Shown piece after piece: positions 1 to 10,184 of a stretch of DNA of 64,000 bases. The position numbers were made by a program, and so were the translations under genes. The stretch lies in NCBI RefSeq assembly GCF_037893015.1, contig NC_133662.1, positions 200,069,050-200,133,049 on the forward strand. The letters are read 5' to 3'. The notes beneath the pieces were generated by a model. The model made no database searches. It saw only the letters and a list, made by a program, of their open reading frames with translations, and had not been told where the DNA came from. Every line of letters starts with the position of its first letter. Position 1 is the stretch's first letter. This stretch comes from Macrotis lagotis. Lineage: Eukaryota > Chordata > Mammalia > Peramelemorphia > Peramelidae.

Positions 1-644
1 TTTTCTTTCTAAGTGCTTACAAACCATTTCTTTAACAATATGACCTAGATTTTACTAGGAATCAGAATCTAAAATATCAACCTGCCATTTGAAAAACTAT
101 TTCTAGTATAATCTCCCCAATTATACACCATTAAAAAATGCCAATAGTAGTTCAGTAATCACATACACAGATTCCTGCATTCTCTGCACAAAATTCATCT
201 GTGCCTGGTGACTTGAATTAACTGAGAGTCACCAGTCTTACTTTCTCTTTACTTACCTTGAGTTTCAATTTCCTATTGAGCAATTTTATTCCATATTTCC
301 TATTATAAAGGTTTAGAAAACTCATTAGTTGAGAAATAAGAAACAGAATTTGGAGGGATCTATGTTCTCTTCACCAAAAGTGATTCCTCATCTTCTAATA
401 CAGTCTCATGCTAGAGTGCCAAAGATACCACAAAGAAAGAAAAATTATAAAACCTGTTATAAAATTTATTTGCTACCATGTAGTACTTATAGATTTAAAA
501 TTGAATGATGCACTCAGGTTACATGTGAAAAAAAGATTTTTTTTTCTGTCTTTTAAGACTATCAGAGTCAGACTTAGTAATTAAGTTTTAGAAGAACTAA
601 GAGTGGCCCACTTATGAACAGAAATTAGAGTGTTTTATTATTAC
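1..644. other. AT-rich intergenic sequence, nothing recognised
   Basis: No open frame of note and no repeat family that I recognise. It contains only short T and A runs. Confidence 0.5.
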
Positions 645-905
645 TGGGGCAGATGGGTAATACAGTGGTTAGAGTGCTAGGCCTGAAGTAAAAAAGACTC
701 ATATTCTTGAGTTCAAATACAGTCTCAGACACTTACTAGCTGTGTGACTTCAGGCAAGTCAGTTAACCTTATTTGCTTCAGTTTCCTCAGCTGTAAAAAG
801 CTGAGAAGCTGGAGAAAGAAATGGCAAATCACTCCAGCATCTATGCCAAGAAAACCCAAGTGGGGTTCAAGAAAAGTCACACACTACTGAAAAATTATTG
901 AACAA
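645..905 (+). repeat. tRNA-derived SINE with RTE/BovB-like tail
   Basis: A tRNA-like head is present (box A-like near 'cagtggttagagtgc', box B-like 'gagttcaaat'). It is followed by the CORE-like 'acttactagctgtgtgac' segment and 'cagtttcctcagctgtaaaa'. The tail reads 'gaaatggcaaatcactccag', 'gccaagaaaac', 'ggggttcaagaaaagtc'. That tail resembles the 3' end of RTE/BovB LINEs (hallmark AAGAGTCGGACACGACTGA). The copy is diverged and has no clear target-site duplication. Confidence 0.75.
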
Positions 906-1107
906 TATTGTTACAAAGTTATTAAGAATATTTGAAGTCATTTATCAAAAAGTAAAATTCCAAGAGGACAATGAACCATTTTACAACCTAATTTAATAAT
1001 TGTCATTCTGCTTGCTCTAAATAAAAGTTGTCTAGTTTTTATTACAAAGGTTTTGTAAGAATAAATTTAAAAAGCATGAAGTTTGTAATACTTTCATTGG
1101 TTCCCTC

Positions 1108-1218
1108 AACATTCATTCACTACCTAATATGTACGAAGTCATGAACAGAGTACTGGAAGATGTAAGATGACAAAAAGATTTCTCTGTTCTCATGGTGCTT
1201 ACAATGAATAAAAGGAAT
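1108..1218 (+). repeat. Old dispersed repeat, 'ctcaaggagcttaca' family
   Basis: A weak match to a pattern that recurs in this window: 'catttattaagcacctactatgt...', then a 'dataca aag' stretch, then 'ccctgccctcaaggagcttacattctaatgg'. Better copies lie at 9555-9670, 29345-29460 and 29875-30005. I do not assign a family name. Confidence 0.35.
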
Positions 1219-1400
1219 ATAATAGATACACAATTTAATTCAACGATGATTTAAACTCCTATGTGCAAGTCACTGTAATGGGTCCTAAAAACACAAAGAA
1301 ATGCATGAAAGAATCTGTACCGTCAAAAATCTTACCTTCATTCTATCAGGTATATATAATTGTCTGCAGTAACTAGAATTAATCAAAATAATTCAAGAGA

Positions 1401-1916
1401 GGATAGATCATAGGAGAGGGTAGTCAGATATAACACATTTTTCTTTTGTTTTTTGCATAGTGCTGGGATTGGGTGGCCTGTCTAGGACCACCAGGCCAGG
1501 TGTCTCTGGGGTGGGATGTGGGTTTGGGGCCTCCTGGCCCCAGGGTTGGTGCTCTGTCCGCTTCTCCACTAAGCTGCCCCACAGTACATTTTTGAAGAGA
1601 GGACAGAGTGAAAGGAGAGAGAAAATATAATAGATGGTAGTGAGGAGGAATGGATGGAGGGAATTACAATCAGCAACAGCAACTGTGGAAAAATATGGAA
1701 GTAACTTCTATGGTGGACTTATGATAAAGAACGTGATCCACCCGAGACAGAGCTGATGGTATCAGAACACAGACTGAAACTCATCTTTTTCTCTTGCTTT
1801 TACTTTATTCCTCATGACGTTCTATATTTTTATGGAGAAGGGGTATTATGTTTACTCTTAAACAAGAATATTTTAGTAATGTGAAAATTTAAAAATTAAT
1901 AAAATCTTTTAAAAAT
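1401..1916 (+). mobile_element. 5'-truncated HAL1/L1 3' end with perfect target-site duplication
   Basis: The sequence matches the last kilobase of the larger HAL1-like element at 22.5-25.7 kb: 'gtcagatataacacattttc', 'gaggacagagtgaaaggagagag', 'ggaaaaatatggaa', 'tgatccaccc' and 'tgtttactcttaaacaagaatattttagtaatg' all have counterparts near 24750-25650. It is flanked by the 13-bp direct repeat ATAATTCAAGAGA (1388-1400 and 1917-1929), so its borders are firm. It carries one antisense SINE-like block (about 1445-1590), whereas the larger copy carries three. It has no coding capacity. Confidence 0.88.
1445..1590 (-). repeat. Antisense SINE-like block inside the HAL1 3' region
   Basis: Read on the minus strand this is a diverged tRNA-SINE body. 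On the plus strand it runs from 'gcatagtgctgggattgggtg' to 'ggttggtgctctgtccgct' and 'aagctgcccc'. It sits at the same place as the first of three blocks in the 22.5-25.7 kb element, so it was probably carried by the source element and not inserted here separately. Confidence 0.6.
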
Positions 1917-1929
1917 ATAATTCAAGAGA

Positions 1930-2699
1930 ACTAAAATACAGTGAAAGATCAAAGGAAGGAAAAAATCCTTTCTAAAATAATAAATGAAGAAAGATAAAGC
2001 AGGATTGTTTAAAATGCAAATATTTCTGGAGAGTTAGCTAGGTAGCCAAGTCTCTGCAGGATTTTCTCCCACCCCAAGTCTTTTAAAAACAAATGGCTAG
2101 TTCAAAGTAATGCTTATACCATTTTTTCTAGGGTTGAAAGAACTTTAACTTCCACTGGCTCCCATTGGAAGTGGAATTAATGAAGGAAATTCAATAGTGG
2201 AAGAAGTTGTAGGGATAAATGAAGCTGTGTCTTCTTCAAATACACTAGAATCTTAGAACATACCCCTAGTTTAAAATAAAATTTATATGAGGTTGACAAT
2301 GAAGTAATAATAGCAGGTGAGAAAGCATAACATCATCAATAGAGGGATAGTATTGGAGTCATGATCATAGCATCATGAATATTGAGCTCACATTCTACTC
2401 TCTTAAACCAGTTGAAGAAATTTCAGTCCAGCAAACTTAATTCATTTGCCAAAGGATATTCAATTAATAAGTGTCTGAGATGGGGTTTTGAACCCTTGTC
2501 TTCCCAATCTAATAGCAAATATTCCAATCAATATAGCAAACTGAAACACTTGATTCAAGTCCTGGTTATAAGAAATGGATTGAAAACAGAGAGACCATGA
2601 ATTACAAATATTTACTTATTTGCATTGATGGATGGATTTTCCACACTGGGAGTTCTCTGGAAGATACTATCATAGACCTAAGTCAAAAACAATACTAAT
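1930..2699. other. Intergenic sequence, nothing recognised
   Basis: AT-rich, with no recognisable family. A 72-codon open stretch at 2382-2600 has no recognisable domain, and I treat it as chance. Confidence 0.45.
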
Positions 2700-2905
2700 A
2701 ATTTTGGGGTGGATTAAGGTCTTTAAAGTACTCGACTTACATTAATTATGTCATTTGAGACTAACAACCATAAGAAGCAGATACTACAAGAACTATCATT
2801 TCAGTTTTATACATAAGGTAACTAAAGCTTAGAGAGAACACAAAAATAGAAGATGTCTAAAGTGGGATTTAAACCCAGGTCTTCCTTACTCTGTTGACTG
2901 GATGG
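2700..2905 (-). repeat. MIR-type SINE remnant, antisense
   Basis: Pieces fit an antisense MIR: 'ttatacataaggtaactaaagcttagagag' (compare 'ttttacagatgaggaaactgaggc') and 'aaagtgggatttaaacccaggtcttcc'. Old and diverged. Confidence 0.55.
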
Positions 2906-4249
2906 GAATGCTTGAAGTAATGACTGCAATATTGTTAAGAGAAGCTTCACCCAGACTTTAGAAAAAAACCCAAATCAAATTTTCTGCCACTGGGTTTGAA
3001 ACTAGGGTTGAAAGGTTTGGATAAACTAACATCAAAGAATGACTCCCAATGGATCAACTTACTTCATTTTCTGAAACAATTCTGTGAGCCTTTGTGTTCT
3101 CAGCTGACTATATTCACAGATGATTTTTTTTTTCTTTTTCAGGGTACATATTAGTTAAGAGTTTCAGAGGATGGCATAATATGAAATGTTGGGTATAAAA
3201 ATATTTCTTGAATTCGGTGGAGATCAAATTGTTATTGCTTTCAGCAAGAATGCTTTGGCATTTTCAATGAATCTCTCAAATGTCTCCTTGAATTAAAATG
3301 AGGTATAAGGATTGAGGGGAGAAAAACTGTGAAAATACTGTCTCTTTTCCTTGCAATAATATAGTTACAGTGGAGAGATTAAAAAAAAAATACTCTCACA
3401 GAACTGGAAATGTTGCCCTAAAATTTTCATCTGAGTTCTACTGAGACCTTTTTTATGTCTTTATAATACTGGAAATCCAAGGAAAAGCATGAAAGAAGTA
3501 TGAATTTCAGAGTGTGTATGAATCTCTTAATGTGAACTGGTTTTGCTCATTTGAAATAAAGAAAGTCTTTCGGTAAGATCAAGTCGAAGAGAACTGATTA
3601 CCTTTTTTAACATATTTTTACCCCTCCCAAAAGTCATCTGATCGATCATAAAAGCTAATAAAGCAGAAATGAATCTCCAATGGTGGAGATCTTTGACAAG
3701 ACAAAAAAAAGGTTATGTCCTTGAAAAACCTTGACTAAAATCATTTGCAAATTCAATCCCAGCCTCATTGACAGCTGCTGTTGACTAATTAGTTGGCTGA
3801 AGATCACAGTTTCTGAAGTCATAAGCCATAACACTGTTTTGGGCTAGAAGCTGTGTGAAAGATAGGGAGAGTTACAGTAATGTATTTCCAAAAACAATAG
3901 CATCTTATTTCCTGGGAACTGAGAAATACTAATCGTCCTCATTAATGTTGAAAGGAACTTTAGCAAGAAATCATCTCATCTAATATATTTTAATTATTTT
4001 ATGGAAGAGGAAAGGAGAAGAGGTAATTCGCTCAAGGTTTTAACTCTGAACTTCTGGAAAACAGTAGAAATGACTGTGAATATGTTCTTCAGGTGGGTGA
4101 ATTATATTCTCATCTATAGGTATTTCTCATCATCTCATATTGTTATGGACTGTCTTGTCTATTAGAAATATATGATAACATCCTCCTATCCTCACATCTG
4201 GTTTTTCTCCTCTCTAAAGGAGAGGAGCAAAATTGATATTCCTAAAGCA
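2906..4249. other. Unannotated stretch with clustered regulatory-type motifs near 3.74-3.79 kb
   Basis: Apart from a weak MIR-like trace near 3950-4040 ('ggaactttagcaagaaatcatctcatctaat'), I recognise no repeat. Within 50 bases lie an octamer-like palindrome ATTTGCAAAT (3743-3752), an E-box CAGCTG (3772-3777) preceded by ATTGA, and the homeodomain-type palindrome CTAATTAG (3785-3792). That density is suggestive only. Confidence 0.35.
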
Positions 4250-4620
4250 CAGGTCTGACTACATCACACACACCACAACTGCCACTCAAGAAGGTTCAGG
4301 GACTTCTTAATACCTGTCAGGAGAAATCTAATTTCCTCTCTTTGACACTTAAAACCTTCTGCAAGATGGCTATGTCTTTCTTTTCAAGTTGAGTTCACAT
4401 TGCTCTCTTTCATTTACTCCACTTTCCAGTCACTTTTTTTACCTCTAACATAGTATCTTTCATCTCTGTCCACTACAGTCCTTTGCAGAGTGTTCCACTT
4501 GCTTAGAATGTTCTCTTTCTCTCTTTACACCTGCCTCTTGGAACCTCTTTCTCCCTTTGAGGCTCAACTCAAGGGTCACCTCCATCAAAATGATTTGTAT
4601 CATTATTTTATATTTTTGCA
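4250..4620 (+). repeat. L2-type LINE remnant
   Basis: The sequence has the features of L2 3' coding and UTR remnants: 'cttaaaaccttctgcaagatggct', 'gcagagtgttccacttgcttagaatgttc', 'cctcttggaacctctttc', 'gaggctcaactcaagggtcacctcc'. Highly diverged. Confidence 0.6.
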
Positions 4621-4696
4621 AATATTTTACATCTATCTATATTCATGTTAACCTACCTTTCCGGAGAATTTGATTTTCTTAAAAAGGTAAAGATAT

Positions 4697-4826
4697 TGGG
4701 CAGCTAGGTGGTGCAGTGGATGGAGCACCCTCCCTAGAGTCAGGAGGACCTTACTTAGCTGTGTGGCCTCGGGCAAGCCAAACCCCATTTGCCTTGCAAA
4801 AAAAAAAAAACAAAAAAACTTAAAAC
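4697..4826 (+). mobile_element. A-tailed tRNA-derived SINE lacking its B box
   Basis: It begins 'tgggcagctaggtggtgcagtgg' and ends in 'tttgccttgcaaaa' plus an A-rich tail. It is flanked by the perfect 13-bp direct repeat AAGGTAAAGATAT (4684-4696 and 4827-4839). The middle jumps from 'gtcaggaggacctt' straight to 'acttagctgtgtgg', so the segment with the box B-like GTTCAAATCC is missing compared with the other copies. An intact duplication around a deleted body means the deletion happened after insertion, or that a deleted RNA was inserted. Confidence 0.9.
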
Positions 4827-4894
4827 AAGGTAAAGATATAAGACAAGGAATGTTTTATTTTTCTTTTCATATTAGTGCTTAAAACAATATTTGA

Positions 4895-5040
4895 CATCAG
4901 TCAGACAGCAAGTATCCATTTATTGTGTCTACTCTACGTCAATGTTAAACAATGGAGATAAAAAGAAAAGTCAAAATAGTTCCTACCCTCAGAGAACTTG
5001 TGTTTTAACGGGTAAAATAATCCATAAGAACACACAAAAT
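4895..5040 (+). repeat. Old dispersed repeat, 'ctcaaggagcttaca' family
   Basis: 'ccatttattgtgtctactctacgtcaatg' followed by 'agttcctaccctcagagaacttgtgtttta' matches the layout of the better copies at 9.6 kb and 29.9 kb. Confidence 0.4.
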
Positions 5041-5427
5041 GGATACATTTCCCATGAAGCTGAAATCTCTGGGCTTCTCTCTCACGCTCCAGAGAACTTC
5101 ATCTTGGCAGATCACTTGAGCCCTAGATTTCACATCTTCTGTCTCCTGGGTTCCTCTTTCTGATTATTGCCCTCTAATTAAGGAGGGCACCTAGAACAGC
5201 CATTTCTTCATTTCCCACCAGGTTGCAAGCCCTTGGACTTCTACATCGTCCTCCCCCAGATCCAGAATAGGTCCCACCCCTCCCTTTCAGTTTCCCTTTA
5301 TGTGTTGCCTTCCTTGAGGACACAAACTGCATTCGTATTTCTTATCGATGGAAAGTTGGCGGATGTTAATAGTAATTAATATTCCACATGTTTTTTATTT
5401 AATAGAGCCCACCTCCCATCGTGTTAA

Positions 5428-5488
5428 CCAATCAGCGTTGATTGCCACCCATTAGGAACACCCACCCACTCTTTGAAGGAAATATAAA
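5428..5488 (+). promoter_or_regulatory. CCAAT box plus TATA-like box, possible LTR or promoter remnant
   Basis: AACCAATCAGCG (CCAAT at 5428-5432) is followed by CACCC-type repeats and by TATAAA (5483-5488). The spacing of about 50 bases is usual for a promoter. An AATAAA lies about 90 bases further on. The arrangement resembles a retroviral LTR promoter, but I found no LTR ends or retroviral coding sequence. It lies about 385 bases upstream of the DYRK3 retrocopy on the same strand. Chance is a real alternative. Confidence 0.22.
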
Positions 5489-5871
5489 CTGTGAGCCTCG
5501 GACTATTAGGGCTCTTTGGTCTGAGAGAGATGACAAATGAATATCCTTTTATTGATAATGTTCTGGTTTGATTAATAAAATGATTACATTACAAAGAAAC
5601 TGACTCAGAATTATTTTAACCATCAAAACACTGAAGCAGAACGAGTTCCGCGTCTTACCCAAGGTCCCAGAACTAGTACATTGTGCGTCAGGGTTAGAAC
5701 TCTGATCCAGCCAAGTCCAAGTCCAGCTGCCTTCTAATCTGAAAGGGCAATTATTAGAAGCTGGGGACTGACTGCTTTTCCTGTAGAAATCAGAATTTGC
5801 TTTGAGTCTTGAAAGAAGTCATGGAAATTCAGAGTTTAAAAACCCAGGTCCCTCACTTAGAAATAAGAGTA

Positions 5872-6260
5872 CGGAGGCAGCAGAGTGCGGGCGCTGGCGG
5901 GAGTGGCCGTGCGCGGCCCGTGCTCTCTGGGCTGCGCTGGACCGGACCCCCACGCCATCCCCGGCACCGCCGGCGACCTCGGCCAGCCCTTCCCAGGCCC
6001 CCTTCTCCCCTCGAGGTGGAGGGGTCCCGGGCTTGCCATGGGGGCGCTGCTCGCGGGCCCGGCAGGAAGGATGCGGGGCGGCCGCGAGCGGGGGTCCCCC
6101 GCCCAGGAACCCCGGAGTGCGCCTGGGGCCCGGGCCCTGTGGAGCCGCGGAGGGGGGCGCAGCAGGAGAAGGAGGGGCGGCCTTGGAGGAAGGGGAGCCC
6201 AGCAGCCTCGGGGAGAAGGAGCGGGGCTGGACGGAAGGAAAGGCAGCAGAAAGGAGGCAC
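5872..6260 (+). other. CpG-rich 5' UTR and first coding part of the DYRK3 retrocopy
   Basis: G+C content jumps sharply at about 5872 and falls again near 6300. CpG dinucleotides are frequent here and rare elsewhere in the window. The first 166 bases precede the old start codon and match an mRNA leader. The long overlapping open frames on both strands between 5802 and 6410 come from the lack of stop codons in this GC-rich tract; they are not separate genes. Confidence 0.85.
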
Positions 6261-8023
6261 CAGCGGAGAAGGAACCCCAAGGGCAGGAGGGTGGGGAGGG
6301 TGTGTATGGTACCTTCGTGGTGTGAGATGGAACTAAATGTCCACCTGGTGCTAATACAGCCTGCACCGCTCTCAACCAGCTCTACCTGGGACAGCTTAGA
6401 TTACTACTGAGAAGGTGAGAGGTGACCTTAAGGTGGAACAGCTGTTTCCGGAATTTGGAAACAGAAGAACCGATGCTTCTCAATCCATAGGAGTAAATGC
6501 CTCTGAAAAGTGTCTTCCCACCATGTCTCAATGGAAAAGTTCAGACAGCCTGAACACTGTCAAATCTGATAGTTCCTCCAAAGCACTCCAAGTGATGCCT
6601 CTGACTCCTGACCAAAGCAGTATAAGCATCAACGGACTCCTTATGAGAAACTAGACATCGTAATTATCCTGAAGTGTATTTTATGGGTCCAAATGCTAAG
6701 CAAAGGCATGGCACCTTGGGTGGCCCCAACAATGTGGGGGTATAATGATGCTGAAGGAGGCTGCGTTTACGTACCTCGAGACCACTTGGCTTATAGATAC
6801 GAGGTGCTGAAAATCATTGGCAAGGGCAGTTTTGGGCAGGTGGCTCCGTCTATGACCGCAAACTTTGTCAGTATGTTGCCCTGAAGATGGTTCGCAATGA
6901 AAAGCGGTTTCAACGACAAGTCGTTGAAGAAATTAGGATTGGAGAGCATCTAAAGAAACAGGATAAAACAGATAGCATGAACGTTATTCACATGCTAGAA
7001 AGCTTTACATTCCAGAATCATGTCTGTATGGACCTCTATGAGCTGATCCAAAAGAACAAGTTTCAGGGGTTCAGTGTCCAACAGGTTCGCAAATTCGCTC
7101 AATCTATCTTGCAATCCTTGGATGCTCTCCACAGAAACAAGATCTTTCGTTGCAACCTAAAACCAGAAAACATTCTTCTAAAGCAGCATGGCCGCCATGC
7201 AACCAAGGTGACTGATTTTGGATCCAGCTGTTTTGAGTACCAGAATCCCTATACATACATCCAGTCTCGTTTCCACAGAGCACCAGACATCATTTTGGGA
7301 AGTCAACACAGTACACCTAGCAATGTCTGGAGATTTGGCTGCATCCTTGGAGAACTTTTGACTGGACAGCCTCTCTTTCCCCAGAGAGGATGAGGGAGAC
7401 CAGCTAGCTTGTATAATGGAGCTTCTGGGAATGCCCCCCTCCAAAATTTCTTGAACAAGCTAAGCATGCCAAGTACTCTATCCACTCCAAAGGTTTGCCT
7501 CGATATTGTTCTGTGACTACTCTGCCAGATGGGAAGTCTGTCCTTGGTGGGGGGCTTTCAGGAAGGGGTAAGAAGCCAGGTCCTTCAGGCAGCGAAGACT
7601 GGGTAACAACACTAAACGCATGTGAGGACTACTTGTTTATAGAGTTTTTGAAAAGATGTCTTCATTGGGATCCCTCTGCCTGCCTGACCCCAGCGCAGGC
7701 CTTAAAACACTCTTGGATTTGTAAACCTGTGCCCAGACCTCTCTCTTCAGACAAAATGTCAGGGAAACAGCAAATCCTGTGAATGCTTTGGGATCCAAAT
7801 TGCCTCCAGCCACTGGATTAGCCAACAAGCTTAAAGCTAATTTAATGTCAGAAACTAATGGCAGTATACCTCTGTGCAGTGTCTTGCCTAAACTCATATG
7901 ATCCATATGGAAATATGTATAAGTGATATTTTTAATTACCCTGAAAACATGCAAATTGGAAAATACAACATCCTTGGAGCCCCTGTTTTTGACTAACAAG
8001 ACCTTTTTTTTAAAAGTAAAATT

Positions 8024-8051
8024 TTATATACATATATATATATATATATAA
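8024..8051. repeat. (TA)n microsatellite in the DYRK3 retrocopy 3' UTR
   Basis: Alternating TA within the 3' UTR-derived part of the retrocopy. Confidence 0.85.
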
Positions 8052-8110
8052 TTTAACTTTTCAAGGGCTAATTACCTAACCAACCTTGTTTTAATTGCAT
8101 TGAAATACCT

Positions 8111-8116
8111 ATTAAA
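8111..8116 (+). terminator. ATTAAA polyadenylation signal inherited by the retrocopy
   Basis: ATTAAA lies 12 bases upstream of the start of the A-tail. This is the normal spacing for a cleavage and polyadenylation signal of the parent mRNA. Confidence 0.75.
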
Positions 8117-8324
8117 CTACTTTTTATAAAAAAAAAAAGAAAAAAGAGGTAAGACTATGATGTTTCTTGTCTTTGTTTTTGTAGTGTGATTACCAAGAAA
8201 TTATCAAAATATATCAAGGACTAGTACCTGGATCTTGAGACTCAGGAAGTACAATAAAAGTCAAAATAACCAGGAGAACTTGTTGCATTTCCATAGTTAA
8301 CAATTGAAGCTACAAGGCAAAGTA

Positions 8325-8515
8325 ATTAGAGGAGTCAGGAGAAATTGAGTTCAAATCCAGCCTCAAACACTAACTAGCTGTGTGATTCTGGACAAGTCAT
8401 TTAACTTCTGTCTGCCTAGTTCCTCAACTGTAAAATGAGGATAATATTTGCACCTACCTCCCACAATTATTATAAGAAAAATTAAATTATATTTGAAAAG
8501 CAATTTGAAAATTTA
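8325..8515 (+). repeat. MIR-type SINE
   Basis: 'gttcaaatccagcctcaaacac', 'ctagctgtgtgattctggacaagtca', 'cctcaactgtaaaatgaggataata' and 'cacctacctcccacaa' follow the MIR consensus in order. Confidence 0.75.
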
Positions 8516-8517
8516 GT

Positions 8518-8630
8518 GTTTATATATACACATACATATATATAAGTATTATATATCATATATTGTCATATATGTTATATTTATTATATTATTAATATGT
8601 TCTATACATTCTATACACATATATGTTGTT
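8518..8630. repeat. AT-rich TATA/CATA low-complexity tract
   Basis: Imperfect alternating TA with CA steps. The AT-only composition gives fortuitous open frames on either side. Confidence 0.7.
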
Positions 8631-8935
8631 ATTATTAGCGATCATTGAACAAAGAGGACATAGCACCAGGGTCAGCAATAGGGTGACAACAGAACCAATA
8701 ACACTAAAAAAACAACAGCAACAAGAGGAGCAAGGCAGAGGCAATATCAGGAAAACAGCAAAAAGACAGTGCCTTGGAGAAAAGACAGCAATATCCCTTA
8801 ATGTATGTTTCATAAGTTCTGATTTCATTTCTACAGAGAAACAATCCACACAAGAAACACCAAGTGAATGAATATATATTGCCTAGATTGTAACATGTAG
8901 TTGGACCAGAAGTTTATTGAACTAGTCTATAAGAT

Positions 8936-9005
8936 AGAAATATATACACATATGTATGTATGTAAATATACATGAAGCATTTATAATATATGTATGTATG
9001 CATTA
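8936..9005. repeat. (TATG)n-type low-complexity tract
   Basis: Imperfect repeats of tatgtatg and tatacaca. Confidence 0.65.
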
Positions 9006-9554
9006 TGCACTGTGTATGAATGCCATCATGCTATAAACCTCAGTCGAAAAAAATTTAAGCAGCCTTTTAAACTGTTGGAATATTTTCCAGTGAGATCACA
9101 GTATTATTTGCATTTGTTAAGCATGAAATTCTAACATTTCCCCCCAAGGCAGATCAGGGACAGAAGCCTTCAAGCTTAAATCTGGAGGTCACATTGAACC
9201 AATGAATAAAAAATAATACTTATAAACATGTTGGTCTCCTCCAGGCAAGGTACATCAAACTTAAAGAGATCAAATAGAAGGTTGGGGCTGAATGCTTTAG
9301 AGAAACAGCATTCTAAAATCAAAAGAAAACTGGATGTACATGCTTAAAGAATATTAACATATACAACAAACACCAGTCTTAAAGTATATGTGTGATATTA
9401 GACTCAATGATCTGGGGTCAGAATCAAATAGTGTTTGGACAATATGTTGCTTTAAATGTGAGAAATTGTACATTGATTTCAATCTGCTGTCTGAAACCTT
9501 AAACACTCTCCTCAAACAATATGTCTATCATTTCATATCTGTTTGAATGATTGA

Positions 9555-9670
9555 AGGAAACATTTATTGTTGCTTATTATATTCTAGACATAGGGCTAAA
9601 TGCTGAGGAGGCAAATATAAATAGCACAGTATAGGGTCCCTGTCCTCAAGGAGCTTACATTCTTAGAGGA
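9555..9670 (+). repeat. Old dispersed repeat, 'ctcaaggagcttaca' family
   Basis: 'catttattgttgcttattatattctagacatagggctaaatgctgagg' then 'ccctgtcctcaaggagcttacattctta'. One of the best copies of this family here. Confidence 0.55.
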
Positions 9671-10184
9671 ATTGTCACCACGTACAGTGGAATGGTGGTC
9701 AGAGAAGATAGTTTCAATCTAGAAAATCAGAGAAATATTAAGTGTAGCCATGGGGTCTTTTCCAGAAATGAAATTTCAATTTGCTTTCTGTTCTCAAAGT
9801 TGGAGTTAAAGAGAGCGGGAGATTGGGAAGGAATGTTGGAGATCTCAATGATCATTGGGCTAGATATGAAAAACTTTCATTATTCAGGAGCTCAGGACTC
9901 CAGAATATGAACAGGAAGAGCAGAGACTGGAATTAGATGTGGCATAAAAATGGCAGGACAACTATTAAACTTCTTATGATTATCATTTTTGTGGGTGAGA
10001 TTTATCAATGTTTGAGAAGCTGTATTCCTTGATAAAAAAAAAAAAACAGAGAGAAAAATAGGCTCAGTGATCCTATAAAAGTATTCAGTAAGACATAGAG
10101 AACATCCCTTTAATTATCTGTTTCTTTGCCACCCCAAAAAGAACTGCTAAAAAAATGTAAGATCTTTTCTTCTTTATTGATCAT

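Larger units (their letters stand above)
5872..8138 (+). pseudogene. DYRK3P: Processed retrocopy of DYRK3 (dual-specificity tyrosine-regulated kinase 3)
   Basis: An intronless copy of a whole DYRK3 mRNA. Reading across frames recovers the N-terminus (ARGPGRKDAG), a KVEQLF.EFGNR segment, the DYRK-homology box, the glycine loop [32 protein letters not shown], the activation-loop YTY, WDPSACLTPAQAL and the DYRK3-type tail (SETNGSIPLCSVLPKLI) ending at 7899-7901. That tail and ESFTF favour DYRK3 over DYRK2. Damage: the start codon (6038) is out of frame by a lost G; frameshifts fall near 6620, 6730, 6845, 7380 and 7465; seven codons are missing before DLYELI (about 7028). The catalytic loop reads CNLKPEN where the family has CDLKPEN, so the catalytic Asp is Asn. 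The copy ends with ATTAAA (8111-8116) and an A-tail from 8128. Imperfect flanking repeats (5860-5871 and 8139-8151) fit L1-mediated insertion. The parent kinase acts on stress granules and nuclear condensates; this copy cannot make an active kinase. Confidence 0.95.

Noticed and set aside
5300..5600. Solo retroviral LTR
   Set aside because: CCAAT, TATA and AATAAA are present in a plausible order, but I found no TG...CA ends, flanking duplication or primer site. It is kept only as a low-confidence promoter-like feature.
5802..6410. Five overlapping open frames of 135-202 codons on both strands
   Set aside because: All lie in the CpG-rich leader and 5' coding part of the DYRK3 retrocopy, where stop codons are rare. 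The true ancestral reading jumps between frames and matches DYRK3.
6887..7393. 168-codon kinase-like frame as a possible working gene
   Set aside because: It lacks the glycine loop in frame, has the catalytic Asp changed, misses seven codons and ends early. It is one fragment of the retrocopy.
5872..8138. Assignment to DYRK2 instead of DYRK3
   Set aside because: The C-terminal tail and the N-terminal start segment fit DYRK3 as I know it and not DYRK2.
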